Below, piece by piece: positions 17,409-26,158 of a stretch of 51,452 bases of DNA (positions are counted from its first letter, which is position 1; every line of letters begins with the position of its first letter). Position numbers and translations under genes: made by a program. The DNA comes from Caccoplasma_A sp045587545 (GTDB taxonomy: Bacteria; Bacteroidota; Bacteroidia; Bacteroidales; G3-4614): assembly GCA_045587545.1 (NCBI GenBank), contig JAZNCN010000019.1:1-51452 (forward strand), in the 5' to 3' direction. The notes beneath the pieces are model-generated. The model did no database searches. It was not told where the DNA came from and saw only the letters and a list, made by a program, of their open reading frames with translations.

Positions 17409-17975
17409 ATGAAAGCTTTAAAAGAGAGAATACTGAAGGACGGACGATGCTTTCCGGGAGGAATATTGAAAGTGGATAATTTCATAAATCATCAAATGGA
17501 TCCCATTCTGATGAAATCCATGGCAGTTGAGTTTGTTCGTCGATTTGCTGGTACAAAAATAGATAAAATCATGACAGTAGAAGCCAGTGGTATTGCTCCC
17601 GCTATAATGGTAGGATATTTATTGGAACTTCCTGTAGTATTTGCAAAGAAACGTAAGCCCAATACTATGGAAAATATGTTGGTAACAGAGGTATTCTCGT
17701 TCACAAAGAACCAAACCTACACAGTATGTGTAAGCAAAGATTATTTGCAACCGGGCGACAAAGTTTTATTTATTGACGACTTCCTTGCCAACGGAAATGC
17801 AGGAAAAGGAATGATTGATCTTGTCAATCAGGCAGGTGCCGAATTAGTTGGTATGGGCTTTCTTATTGAAAAAGATTTTCAAAAAGGGGGAGAAATGCTA
17901 CGTCAGGCAGGTATTCATGTTGAATCATTGGCGATAATTGAGAGCTTGGATAATTGTGAAATCAAATTAAAATAG
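17409..17975 (+). CDS. xpt: Xanthine phosphoribosyltransferase
   Basis: The 188-residue product is a type I phosphoribosyltransferase of the Xpt group. It begins with the family's MKALKERILKDGRCFPGGIL and has VEASGIAPAIMVGYLL, the KKRKPNTMENML segment typical of Xpt, and the PRPP-binding loop KVLFIDDFLANGNAGKGM (about 117-134). It makes XMP from xanthine and PRPP in purine salvage. The next gene, 5 bases downstream, is a purine permease, so uptake and conversion are encoded together. Length is as expected for the family (about 190). Confidence 0.92.
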   Translation: MKALKERILKDGRCFPGGILKVDNFINHQMDPILMKSMAVEFVRRFAGTKIDKIMTVEASGIAPAIMVGYLLELPVVFAKKRKPNTMENMLVTEVFSFTKNQTYTVCVSKDYLQPGDKVLFIDDFLANGNAGKGMIDLVNQAGAELVGMGFLIEKDFQKGGEMLRQAGIHVESLAIIESLDNCEIKLK

Positions 17976-17980
17976 ATTTG

Positions 17981-19333
17981 ATGCAAATGGATAATGAGAA
18001 CTCAGATATGGCTATAAATGAAACACCTAAAGGATTGATTTATGGCTTAGAAGACCGTCCCCCTTTACGAGATGCAATTTTTGCTGCATTGCAACATCTT
18101 TTGGCAATCTTTGTTGCTATCATCACACCTCCACTTATTATTGCGGGAGCTTTAAAATTAGATTTGGAGACGACCGGTTTTTTGGTTTCTATGTCACTAT
18201 TTGTATCAGGGCTTGCCACTTTTATACAATGTCGCAGGTTAGGAGCAGTTGGGTGCGGATTGCTTTGTGTACAAGGTACAAGTTTCTCTTTTATCGGACC
18301 CATTATTACTGCGGGTCTTGCCGGAGGCCTTCCTACTATTTTTGGTGCAACTATAGCAGGCTCAGTTGTTGAGATGATGGTTAGTAGGGTTCTTAAATAT
18401 ATGCGACGAATTATTACACCATTAGTATCGGGTATTGTTGTAACATTGATAGGCTTGAGCCTTATCAGGGTAGGTATTACAGCTTGCGGTGGAGGAGAGG
18501 TAGCAAAGGCAAACGGTACATTTGGAGCATTTGAGCATGTAGGATTGTCGGCTCTTGTTCTTATTCTGATTATCTTCTTCAATCGTAGCAGTAACCACTA
18601 TTTACGTATGAGTTCCATTGTCATTGGCTTAGCTGTAGGATATGCAGTGTCATGGGCATTGGGTATAGTGAATTTCTCGGAAATACGAGATTTTGGAAAC
18701 CTTAATATTCCAATACCTTTTAGATATGGAGTATCTTTTGACTTTTCATCTATTGTATCATTAGGTTTGGTATATCTGATAACATCAATTGAAGCCTATG
18801 GGGATATTACAGCAAATTCACTTATCTCAGGACAACCTGTTGAAGGTGAAAAATTTATGAAACGAGCTTCCGGAGGTATTATGGCAGATGGATTAAACTC
18901 TATGTTGGCAGGAGTTTTTAATTCATTCCCAAACTCTATTTTTGCTCAAAATAATGGTATGATTCAACTTACGGGAGTTGCAAGTCGCTATGTAGGTTAT
19001 TTCATTGCCGGAATGTTGGTGTTATTAGGATTATTTCCTGCAGTAGGTTTGGTCTTCTCATTGATGCCTGAGCCTGTTTTGGGTGGAGCTACATTGCTGA
19101 TGTTTGGTACAGTATCAGCAGCAGGTATCCGTATCATTGCATCACAAGATATCAATCGCAAGGCCACATTGGTTATTGCCATAAGTTTTAGCTTCGGACT
19201 TAGTGTGGAATTGGTTCCTGAAATTCTGTCTCAATTGCCTGACTCTATCAGTAATATTTTCTCATCAGGTATAACAACCGGCGGATTAGCTGCTATTTTA
19301 ACTAATGCATTGCTTCGTATAAAAGAAGATTGA
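17981..19333 (+). CDS. NCS2-family xanthine/uracil permease
   Basis: The 450-residue product is an inner-membrane purine transporter with about 14 membrane segments. The N-terminal GLEDRPPLRDAIFAALQHLL is characteristic of the nucleobase-cation symporter 2 family, with the substrate-site region CVQGTSFSFIGPI, the conserved TSIEAYGDITANS and the FAQNNGMIQLTGVASR segment that replaces the usual NTFPYTxFxQNxG. Start choice: ATG 17981 rather than the adjacent TTG at 17978. Coupling to xpt makes xanthine the most likely substrate. The gene converges with the AraC gene, with only 26 bases between and no strong terminator. Confidence 0.88.
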   Translation: MQMDNENSDMAINETPKGLIYGLEDRPPLRDAIFAALQHLLAIFVAIITPPLIIAGALKLDLETTGFLVSMSLFVSGLATFIQCRRLGAVGCGLLCVQGTSFSFIGPIITAGLAGGLPTIFGATIAGSVVEMMVSRVLKYMRRIITPLVSGIVVTLIGLSLIRVGITACGGGEVAKANGTFGAFEHVGLSALVLILIIFFNRSSNHYLRMSSIVIGLAVGYAVSWALGIVNFSEIRDFGNLNIPIPFRYGVSFDFSSIVSLGLVYLITSIEAYGDITANSLISGQPVEGEKFMKRASGGIMADGLNSMLAGVFNSFPNSIFAQNNGMIQLTGVASRYVGYFIAGMLVLLGLFPAVGLVFSLMPEPVLGGATLLMFGTVSAAGIRIIASQDINRKATLVIAISFSFGLSVELVPEILSQLPDSISNIFSSGITTGGLAAILTNALLRIKED

Positions 19334-19359
19334 ATTCAGGTAATTAGATAAAAACTAAT

Positions 19360-20289
19360 TTATTCCTCTTTTTGATAAGTTAAGGGAGAACAACCGACAG
19401 CTTTCTTAAAATATACACCAAAAAACGATTGGTTTGCAAAGTTCAACATATCACTAATTTGTTGAACCGTATATTGTTTGCTTTTCAATAGAGCTTTAGC
19501 CTCTAAAATAACAAAATCTCTAATCCATTCGCTGGCATGGCGTCCGCTAACTTCATAAATAACATGTGATAAATATTTTGGAGTTAAACACAATTTATCT
19601 GCATAAAAACCAATTTGACGCTCTCTATTATGGTGCTCTTCCAATATCTGCATAAATTGGTCAAATATTCTGCTTTTACGGCTTTTGCTTTCGTTATTTT
19701 CAAACATTCCATACTTAATCAATAGGCGATAATAGTAGTACTGAAAAATTTGAATGTAATTCGATATTATTTCGTTTTTGTAAGTATCGTCTTTCTCTTT
19801 TATATATTTCTTAATATTTGAGTATATATTTATAAACTCATTCAGCTCTTTGTTGTTAAGAGTTATAATAGGCAATTTAAAAATTAAATTATGATTTAGT
19901 AATGTATTGTGAGTACCAAGGTTGGTATTTAAAAAATCCATTGAAAAAGCCACAATAATAATCTTACAATCTTCTGATATATTATTGTATTGTCCAATTG
20001 TTCCGGCAGGAATAATAACTATGTTATCCTTTGATAATTTGTATTCAGTCATGTTTGACCTAATCTCAATGCTACCTCCTAAACATAAAATGGCAATTGA
20101 GAATTTAATTTTAAAGGGGTGCGATTTTGAAACGAATGTTGATTTTTTTAAACGTTCGTGGATATTACAATCTTCTTCGCTATTATCAATATTGTCCGAT
20201 ATAAATAGTTCGTTGTTATGAAAAAGAGTCCACTTATTACGCGGAATCATCATCATACTTAAATATTCAAATTGTTTGTAATTTTTCAT
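19360..20289 (-). CDS. AraC-family transcriptional regulator
   Basis: The 309-residue product has an N-terminal cupin-like sensing region (about 30-130, with YKLSKDNIVIIPAGTIGQYN) and a C-terminal double helix-turn-helix of the AraC type (about 205-305, with YADKLCLTPKYLSHVIYEVS, then VQQISDMLNFANQSFFGVYF and GCSPLTYQ). It is divergent from the RND efflux operon that starts at 20472, so it is a good candidate regulator of that operon and of itself; this is inference from position. The ligand is unknown. A minus-strand TATATTTG at 20310-20317 is a plausible -7 box. Confidence 0.88.
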   Translation of the reverse strand: MKNYKQFEYLSMMMIPRNKWTLFHNNELFISDNIDNSEEDCNIHERLKKSTFVSKSHPFKIKFSIAILCLGGSIEIRSNMTEYKLSKDNIVIIPAGTIGQYNNISEDCKIIIVAFSMDFLNTNLGTHNTLLNHNLIFKLPIITLNNKELNEFINIYSNIKKYIKEKDDTYKNEIISNYIQIFQYYYYRLLIKYGMFENNESKSRKSRIFDQFMQILEEHHNRERQIGFYADKLCLTPKYLSHVIYEVSGRHASEWIRDFVILEAKALLKSKQYTVQQISDMLNFANQSFFGVYFKKAVGCSPLTYQKEE

Positions 20290-20309
20290 GGTCTCTATCT
20301 GTAATTATG

Positions 20310-20317
20310 CAAATATA
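20310..20317 (-). promoter_or_regulatory. Putative -7 box of the AraC gene
   Basis: The minus strand reads TATATTTG, 21 bases upstream of the regulator ATG, in the 182-base divergent region shared with the efflux operon. Confidence 0.5.
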
Positions 20318-20471
20318 TGTGTATTTGAATAAAAATAAAACTTATTCTTATTTAAAATGTAGTATAAAAGGTAAAAAAGAACAATTATAAGGGAGCAGTA
20401 AACAATACGAATTAATAAAATTTTTAGAAATTTGTATTCTCAATAGATTATATAATAAAAAACAATATAGA

Positions 20472-21530
20472 ATGAATACTAAAATTTATTTGATGTTGCT
20501 TGCAGTGGCAACATTGTTTGTCTCTTGTAAATCAAAGAGCGATGGAGAATTTATAAGCAGTGTATATTTAATTACTCCCACAATCTTAGGAGAAGAAAAT
20601 GAAAAGAGTTATTCGGGTATGGTAGAGGCAGCCAACGATATAAGTCTTGGTTTTAAGACTCCGGGTGAGATAGAAAAAATATATGTAAAAGAGGGTGATT
20701 ATGTTCGTAAAGGCGATTTATTGGCAGAGTTAGATGACTCTGATTATAAACTTGGAGTAGAAGCATTGCAAATACAGTATGACCAACTAAAAGATGAAGT
20801 TGCACGTATTGAGAAACTATATCAACAAAAGAGTGTTTCGGTAAACGATTACGAAAAAGCAACAGCAGGTCTTAAGCAGTTGGCAGTACAGTTAAAGGTA
20901 AACAAAAATAAACTTGAATATACAAAACTATATGCACCAACCGACGGATATGTTCAGTCAGTAAATTTCTCTCCTGCCGAGATGGTCGATGCAGGGACAG
21001 CTCTATTTAAATTCCTTGATGTATCACAAATGGAGATAGTTGCCGATATACCTATTAGTGAGTATCAACAGCGAGCTAATTTTAAAAATTTCTATTGTAG
21101 TGCTACAGGAGTAGGCGAGAAGTTGCCAATGAAATTAATAAGTATAAATCCTAAGGCAGATGGAAATCAATTATATCGTATAAAACTGACTTTTGTTGAA
21201 AAACCAGCAAAACTATTGACTGCAGGAATGAACGTAGATTTAACCATAGTATCGTCAACACAAAACAATCAAGAACAATATCAGCTTCCATTAAGTGCAA
21301 TATTTAAAGAGGGAGAAAAAGCATATGTGTGGATATACAATGCCGATTCAACAGTTACAAAACAGGAGGTTCAATTATCTAAAAAACTTGTAAATGGCGA
21401 GGCTGTAATAGAGTCAGGAGTTAATGCCAACATGAATGTGGTTCGTACAGGAGCAAACCATTTACAACAAGGCGAAAAGGTAAAGCCAATAGGAGAGAGC
21501 AGTAAAACCAATGTAGGAGGATTGCTATAA
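20472..21530 (+). CDS. RND efflux periplasmic adaptor (membrane fusion protein), lipoprotein
   Basis: The 352-residue product has a lipobox ending at Cys19 (LFVSC followed by KSK). The lipoyl-like half domain (GFKTPGEIEKIYVKEGDYVR, then KGDLLAELDDSDY) is followed by a short coiled coil (QLKDEVARIEKLYQQKSVS), the second lipoyl half (YTKLYAPTDGYVQSVNFSPA) and beta-barrel and membrane-proximal domains. It should bridge the inner-membrane pump and outer-membrane channel encoded by the next two genes. Stop and start overlap (TAATG) with the pump gene. As an outward lipid-anchored adaptor it is attached to the inner-membrane periplasmic face. Confidence 0.92.
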   Translation: MNTKIYLMLLAVATLFVSCKSKSDGEFISSVYLITPTILGEENEKSYSGMVEAANDISLGFKTPGEIEKIYVKEGDYVRKGDLLAELDDSDYKLGVEALQIQYDQLKDEVARIEKLYQQKSVSVNDYEKATAGLKQLAVQLKVNKNKLEYTKLYAPTDGYVQSVNFSPAEMVDAGTALFKFLDVSQMEIVADIPISEYQQRANFKNFYCSATGVGEKLPMKLISINPKADGNQLYRIKLTFVEKPAKLLTAGMNVDLTIVSSTQNNQEQYQLPLSAIFKEGEKAYVWIYNADSTVTKQEVQLSKKLVNGEAVIESGVNANMNVVRTGANHLQQGEKVKPIGESSKTNVGGLL

Positions 21531-24500
21531 TGAAAATAACAGAATATTTTGTAAAGCGTCCCATAATATTTTGGTCGCTTATGGTGGCATCGTTGATAGC
21601 GGGAGTACTCTCCTTTATGCAGATGCCCAAATTGGAAGACCCTGCTGTATCGGCAAAGCAGGCAATGGTTGTTGTGCCATATCCCGGAGCAAGTGCTCAC
21701 GAGGTAGAGCTTAAGGTTGCACAGTTTATGGAAGATGAGTTAAGAGCACTTCCAAATGTAGATAAAGTAAGAAGTGAGTGCCAAAACGGAATGGCAATGT
21801 TTACCGTTGAATTTAAAATGACGGTATTGAATAAAGATTTGGAGCAACACTTTGACCTGTTGCGACGTAAAGTAAACGATGCCTCAATGCGTTTACCTCA
21901 AGATTGTTATTCGCCTATAGTAATAGACGATATGATGGACGTATATGGTATCTTCTATTCATTATCTGCGCCGGGTTATGATTACTCCGATTTATATAAA
22001 TATGCAAAATATCTGCGTCGCGAGCTACTTGATGTAGATGGAGTAAAACGTATAACATTAGGAGGCAACCGCGATGAGGTAATAAATATTGTATTATCAA
22101 AAGAACAGATAACACGTAATGGAATAATACCCACACAAATAATGTCGGCACTGCAATCGGCAGGAAAAACAGTTAATTCTGGGCGTTATCAGACAGGAGA
22201 TGAGCGTATAGCCGTATATGTCGATTCTGATGTAGAAGATGAAGAGGATATACGTAATCTTTTGATACAGACAATGGACGGTCGTAAAATACGTTTAGGT
22301 GATATTGCAAAAATTGAACGAACCTATGCTGAACCCCAGCGTAATGGCTTTTTTGTAAGAGGCGAACCTGCCATGGCAATATGTATAGCAATGGAGTCGT
22401 CGGTAATAGTTCCCGATGTCGGAAAAGCAGTTGATGCGAAGTTGGCAGAAGCCATGAAATCACTTCCAATAGGATTTAAAACCGAAAAAATCTTCTTTCA
22501 ACCCGATAAAGTTGATGAGGCCATATCATCATTTATGCTTAACCTGTTAGAATCGGTAGTGATAGTGATATTGGTATTGATTTTTACAATGGGCTTCAGA
22601 AGTGGTTTAATAATAGGATTTGGTTTAGTTCTTACAGTTGCCATATCATTCCCCATATTGTTGGCAATGGGAACAACCCTGCAACGCATATCATTAGGAG
22701 CATTCATTATAGCAATGGGAATGTTGGTCGATAATGCCGTTGTTATAATGGACGGAATACTTATTGATAAAAAACGAGGATTGCCACAAGATACATACCT
22801 ATATCGAATAGGTAAAAACACAGCAATGCCTTTGTTGGGAGCAACAATAATAGCAGCAGCCACATTCCTTGCAATATACCTATCGCCCGACTCGGCAGGC
22901 GAGTATGCAGGCGACCTCTTTTTGGTGCTATGCGTAAGCCTATTGGTAAGTTGGGTATTGGCATTAATACAAGTACCCATATGTGCAAAAGCGTGGTTAC
23001 CTCTTAACGATAAGAAAAACGATTCAAAAGAGGGAGTTATGAACTCGCCTGTGCATAAGTTTATCAGAAAAACAATAGGTAAGTTGATTGAGTATCGTAA
23101 GTTGACCCTGACAGGGGCTGCAATAGTTCTGATATTGTCAATTTTCGGAATGACAAAAGTAAAAAATATGTTCTTCCCCGATTTTGACTATAAACAATTT
23201 GTAGTAGAGTGTTTCTTCCCTTCTGCTTCCGATGCAAATATGGTACGCGATAAACTCTTGCAAATGAGTGAAGAGATATCAAAAAATCCTCATGTCGAGA
23301 GAGTGGCAGTAAGTCAAGGAAGTGCACCTGCACACTATTGTCTTGTACGTCCAATGACATCGGGAGGCGATTGTTACGGCGAGTTGATAATTGATTGCAA
23401 AGATTATGACAGTGTAATAAAATATCTCCCCGAGATCAGAAAAGATTTGCGCGAGAACTATCCCGAAGCATATATCCGAACAAAAAAATACAATTTCTCA
23501 ATATCAACATCACATACCGTCGAGGTTGAATTTGCAGGACCTGACCCTGCCGTATTAAAAAAACTTAGTGCGCAAGCCGAAGATATAATGCGACGATGCG
23601 AATATGTCGATAAATATTCAGTACAAAACAATTGGAAGCCTGCAGGAAAATCGCTTGTAGCCGAATATATCCAACCCGATGCATTACGCGCAGGAGTAGG
23701 ACGTAGCGATGTGGCAAATGCCCTAATGGCAGCAAGTGACGGAATGACCGTAGGAGTTTTGAACGACCAAGAAAAAATGGTTATGATAAACTTGCAAGTT
23801 CGTAATGCAGATGGCAGTCGCATAGCAAATATTGAGGATATCCCTGTATGGAGTATGATGAATGTACATCTCTCAAATGACGATTTGAATAATGCTCTAT
23901 CAGGAGGCAAAGCAATGACCGATTTGCAAGATAAAATGTTCAAGGCAACCCCATTGAGCAATGTAGTTAAAGATGTAAATTTGGAGTGGGACGAAGACTT
24001 GGTTTATAGGCTCAACGGGCGTCGGGTAATAGAGGCAGAGTGTGATCCTGCACTTGATAATGACAAGGCAACTCCCGCAAAAATAGTCCAAGAGATAAAA
24101 GATGAAATTGAGGCAATACCATTGCCCGATGGCTATACAATGCGATGGGTAGGAGAGGGCGAATTACAAACCGATGCAATGAAAAACCTCTTCAAATATA
24201 TACCCCTTACCATATTTATAATATTAGCAATATTGTTGTTGCTATTTAATAGTTGGCGAAAGGTTATATTAATTTTGATATGCTTTCCATTTGTGTTTTG
24301 TGGAATAGTAGCATTCTTGTTACTATCAAATCAGCCAATGACCTTTATGGCAATAATAGGAATGATGGGATTAATAGGAATGATGGTAAAAAATGCAATA
24401 GTATTGGTTGATGAGATAAACCGTTTGCAAGTGGAGGAGAAATTTGAACCATATAAAGCAGTTGTTGAAGCAACCGTATCACGTGTGCGTCCCGTACTTA

Positions 24501-24673
24501 TGGCATCGCTCACAACCATAGTGGGAATGATACCATTAATTGGCGATCCTATGTATAGCTCAATGGCAATAACCATTATGGGTGGATTAACATTTGGAAC
24601 AATAATAACTCTAATATTGTTACCAATATTTTATACCGCATTATTCCGTATTAGAAAACCCGAAAATGTATAA
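21530..24673 (+). CDS. RND-family efflux pump, inner-membrane permease
   Basis: The 1047-residue product has the AcrB-like layout: TM1 after KITEYFVKRPIIFWSLM, two large periplasmic loops (about 35-330 and 555-860) and twelve membrane segments. Proton-relay region: TM4 has GMLVDNAVVIMDG (Asp401-Asn402) and TM10 has GMMVKNAIVLVDEIN with the conserved Lys. In AcrB the TM4 pair is Asp-Asp, so the second acid is Asn here; this variant occurs in other RND groups. The pump would export drugs, bile acids or lipids with the adaptor and TolC-like channel. Substrate cannot be inferred. Motif order and length are standard, with no sign of damage. Confidence 0.95.
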   Translation: MKITEYFVKRPIIFWSLMVASLIAGVLSFMQMPKLEDPAVSAKQAMVVVPYPGASAHEVELKVAQFMEDELRALPNVDKVRSECQNGMAMFTVEFKMTVLNKDLEQHFDLLRRKVNDASMRLPQDCYSPIVIDDMMDVYGIFYSLSAPGYDYSDLYKYAKYLRRELLDVDGVKRITLGGNRDEVINIVLSKEQITRNGIIPTQIMSALQSAGKTVNSGRYQTGDERIAVYVDSDVEDEEDIRNLLIQTMDGRKIRLGDIAKIERTYAEPQRNGFFVRGEPAMAICIAMESSVIVPDVGKAVDAKLAEAMKSLPIGFKTEKIFFQPDKVDEAISSFMLNLLESVVIVILVLIFTMGFRSGLIIGFGLVLTVAISFPILLAMGTTLQRISLGAFIIAMGMLVDNAVVIMDGILIDKKRGLPQDTYLYRIGKNTAMPLLGATIIAAATFLAIYLSPDSAGEYAGDLFLVLCVSLLVSWVLALIQVPICAKAWLPLNDKKNDSKEGVMNSPVHKFIRKTIGKLIEYRKLTLTGAAIVLILSIFGMTKVKNMFFPDFDYKQFVVECFFPSASDANMVRDKLLQMSEEISKNPHVERVAVSQGSAPAHYCLVRPMTSGGDCYGELIIDCKDYDSVIKYLPEIRKDLRENYPEAYIRTKKYNFSISTSHTVEVEFAGPDPAVLKKLSAQAEDIMRRCEYVDKYSVQNNWKPAGKSLVAEYIQPDALRAGVGRSDVANALMAASDGMTVGVLNDQEKMVMINLQVRNADGSRIANIEDIPVWSMMNVHLSNDDLNNALSGGKAMTDLQDKMFKATPLSNVVKDVNLEWDEDLVYRLNGRRVIEAECDPALDNDKATPAKIVQEIKDEIEAIPLPDGYTMRWVGEGELQTDAMKNLFKYIPLTIFIILAILLLLFNSWRKVILILICFPFVFCGIVAFLLLSNQPMTFMAIIGMMGLIGMMVKNAIVLVDEINRLQVEEKFEPYKAVVEATVSRVRPVLMASLTTIVGMIPLIGDPMYSSMAITIMGGLTFGTIITLILLPIFYTALFRIRKPENV

Positions 24674-24678
24674 TTACT

Positions 24679-25992
24679 ATGAAAAATAAGCAACTATATA
24701 TATTAGTTTCAATGTTGCTATTGCCCTTGGGCAGTATAGCACAAACAAAAATAGAGTTGTCGCAGGCGGTATGTCGCGAAATGGCTTTGGCATTTAGCGA
24801 AGATCTTCAAAAATCGGACAATAAACTAAGTCAATCGCAACTCGACAAGAAAATAGCAACAACCTCATTCCTTCCCAAAGTAGATGCAATGGGAATGGGA
24901 ATATATATGACACCACTCGAGATGGCAGGAATGGGAGCCGAGATGCGAATGGACGGAGCATATATGGCTGGTTTAACCCTAACTCAACCCATATATACGG
25001 GAGGTAAAATATTGACAGGACGAAAAATGTCAAAAATAGGCGAAGAGGCAGCTCAAGAGCAACAACGAATGACAAAGATGGACGTTATAGTTGATGCCGA
25101 TAATGCCTATTGGACCTACTTGGCAGTAAGTCGTAAAGTAGATATGATGAAAAGCTATTGCGCGCAGATGGATACACTCTACAATCAAACCTCAACTGCG
25201 CTCTCAGTAGGAATGGCAACTCAAAACGATTTGATGCGCATTGAGGCAAAACGAAGCGAACTCCGTTACCAATTGCAAAAGGTTCAGAACGGAGCCGACC
25301 TATGTCGTATATCGCTATGTCGAGTAATAGGAGCCGATTATGATACAGAAATAGTCTTAACCGATACCATTTTTACAACAACCGCACCCATCTCATTATC
25401 GGCAGATATAAGTGCTCGTCCCGAATTGAGTCTGTTACAGAAGAGTGTCGATATAAACAAACAACAGATAAAAATGGTACGTTCCGACATGTTACCCATG
25501 GTAGCCCTTTCAGCAGGATACACCTATTTCGGTAACATAAAAATGGAGACAATGGTTGATGTAGGAGGAGGAATGTATATGCCCTTCACAAGTGAGTTTA
25601 AAGATGGCATAGGAACAGCAATGTTAGCCGTCTCAATACCCATACTCCATTGGGGCGAAGGTTTCAGAAAAGTAAAAAAAGCGCGATTTGATTTAGAAAA
25701 TGCCCAATTGGAGCTAAACAAAAACAGCAAGCTGTTATCATTACAAGCAGAGCAGGCAATGCGCAATATGCAAGATAGTTATATGATGATTGAAACAGCT
25801 CAATTGGCGTTGAAACAAGCCGAAGAGAATTTGCGAATAATGCGTAATCGTTATGAAGAATCAATGTCTCCATTAACCGATTTATTAGATGCACAATCGC
25901 AATGGCAACAATCATACAGCAACTATATCGAAGCACAGTCGCAACACAAAATATACGAAACCGAATATCTCCGTGCAACAGGAAATTTATAG
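24679..25992 (+). CDS. TolC-family outer-membrane efflux channel
   Basis: The 437-residue product has a cleavable signal peptide (MKNKQLYILVSMLLLPLGSIAQ shortened as MKNKQLYILV and LPLGSIAQ) without a lipobox cysteine, then the two-fold repeated helical pattern of outer-membrane efflux proteins. Each repeat has long amphipathic helices and a short beta pair (GLTLTQPIYTGGKILTGRKM and AVSIPILHWGEGFRKVKKAR). The C-terminal helix contains ESMSPLTDLLDAQSQWQQS, typical of the family. It completes the tripartite system. Its stop codon is the first TAG of a copy of the dispersed repeat. Confidence 0.92.
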   Translation: MKNKQLYILVSMLLLPLGSIAQTKIELSQAVCREMALAFSEDLQKSDNKLSQSQLDKKIATTSFLPKVDAMGMGIYMTPLEMAGMGAEMRMDGAYMAGLTLTQPIYTGGKILTGRKMSKIGEEAAQEQQRMTKMDVIVDADNAYWTYLAVSRKVDMMKSYCAQMDTLYNQTSTALSVGMATQNDLMRIEAKRSELRYQLQKVQNGADLCRISLCRVIGADYDTEIVLTDTIFTTTAPISLSADISARPELSLLQKSVDINKQQIKMVRSDMLPMVALSAGYTYFGNIKMETMVDVGGGMYMPFTSEFKDGIGTAMLAVSIPILHWGEGFRKVKKARFDLENAQLELNKNSKLLSLQAEQAMRNMQDSYMMIETAQLALKQAEENLRIMRNRYEESMSPLTDLLDAQSQWQQSYSNYIEAQSQHKIYETEYLRATGNL

Positions 25993-26036
25993 TTGTTAGT
26001 TTTTATTTGTACGGAGCTTTGCACCTTAGTTGTTAG
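25990..26036 (+). repeat. Stop-anchored dispersed repeat, copy 5
   Basis: TAGTTGTTAGTTTTTA starts exactly at the tolC-like stop codon and continues with TTTGTACGGAGCTTTGCACC and TTAGTTGTTAG. The same module, with GTACGGTGCTACGCACC, occurs at about 29190-29229 and 29533-29572. Confidence 0.6.
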
Positions 26037-26056
26037 AGCAACAATAAAAACTCATA

Positions 26057-26104
26057 ATGAATTGACCCCAAAAGTTAGACAAAAAACTTTTGGGGTCAAT
26101 TCAT
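26057..26104. repeat. Perfect 20-base inverted repeat resembling abutted IS3-family ends
   Basis: ATGAATTGACCCCAAAAGTT (26057-26076) and its exact reverse complement (26085-26104) flank an eight-base loop, AGACAAAA. The arm resembles terminal repeats of IS3-family elements, which often contain TGACCCCAAAA followed by GTT and GAC. No transposase remains. ATA on both sides could be a three-base target duplication but is low complexity. It could also act as a transcription terminator for the efflux operon and as a barrier to transcription from the promoter at 26196-26225. Confidence 0.6.
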
Positions 26105-26158
26105 ATATACACAACAGCCTTTGATGTTATAATATAATAAAAATAATAATGTTTAGCA

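Noticed and set aside
22498..22980. Open frames antisense to the RND pump, IleS, recN and the GH2 gene
   Set aside because: They are shadows of long, clearly conserved genes and show no family motifs.
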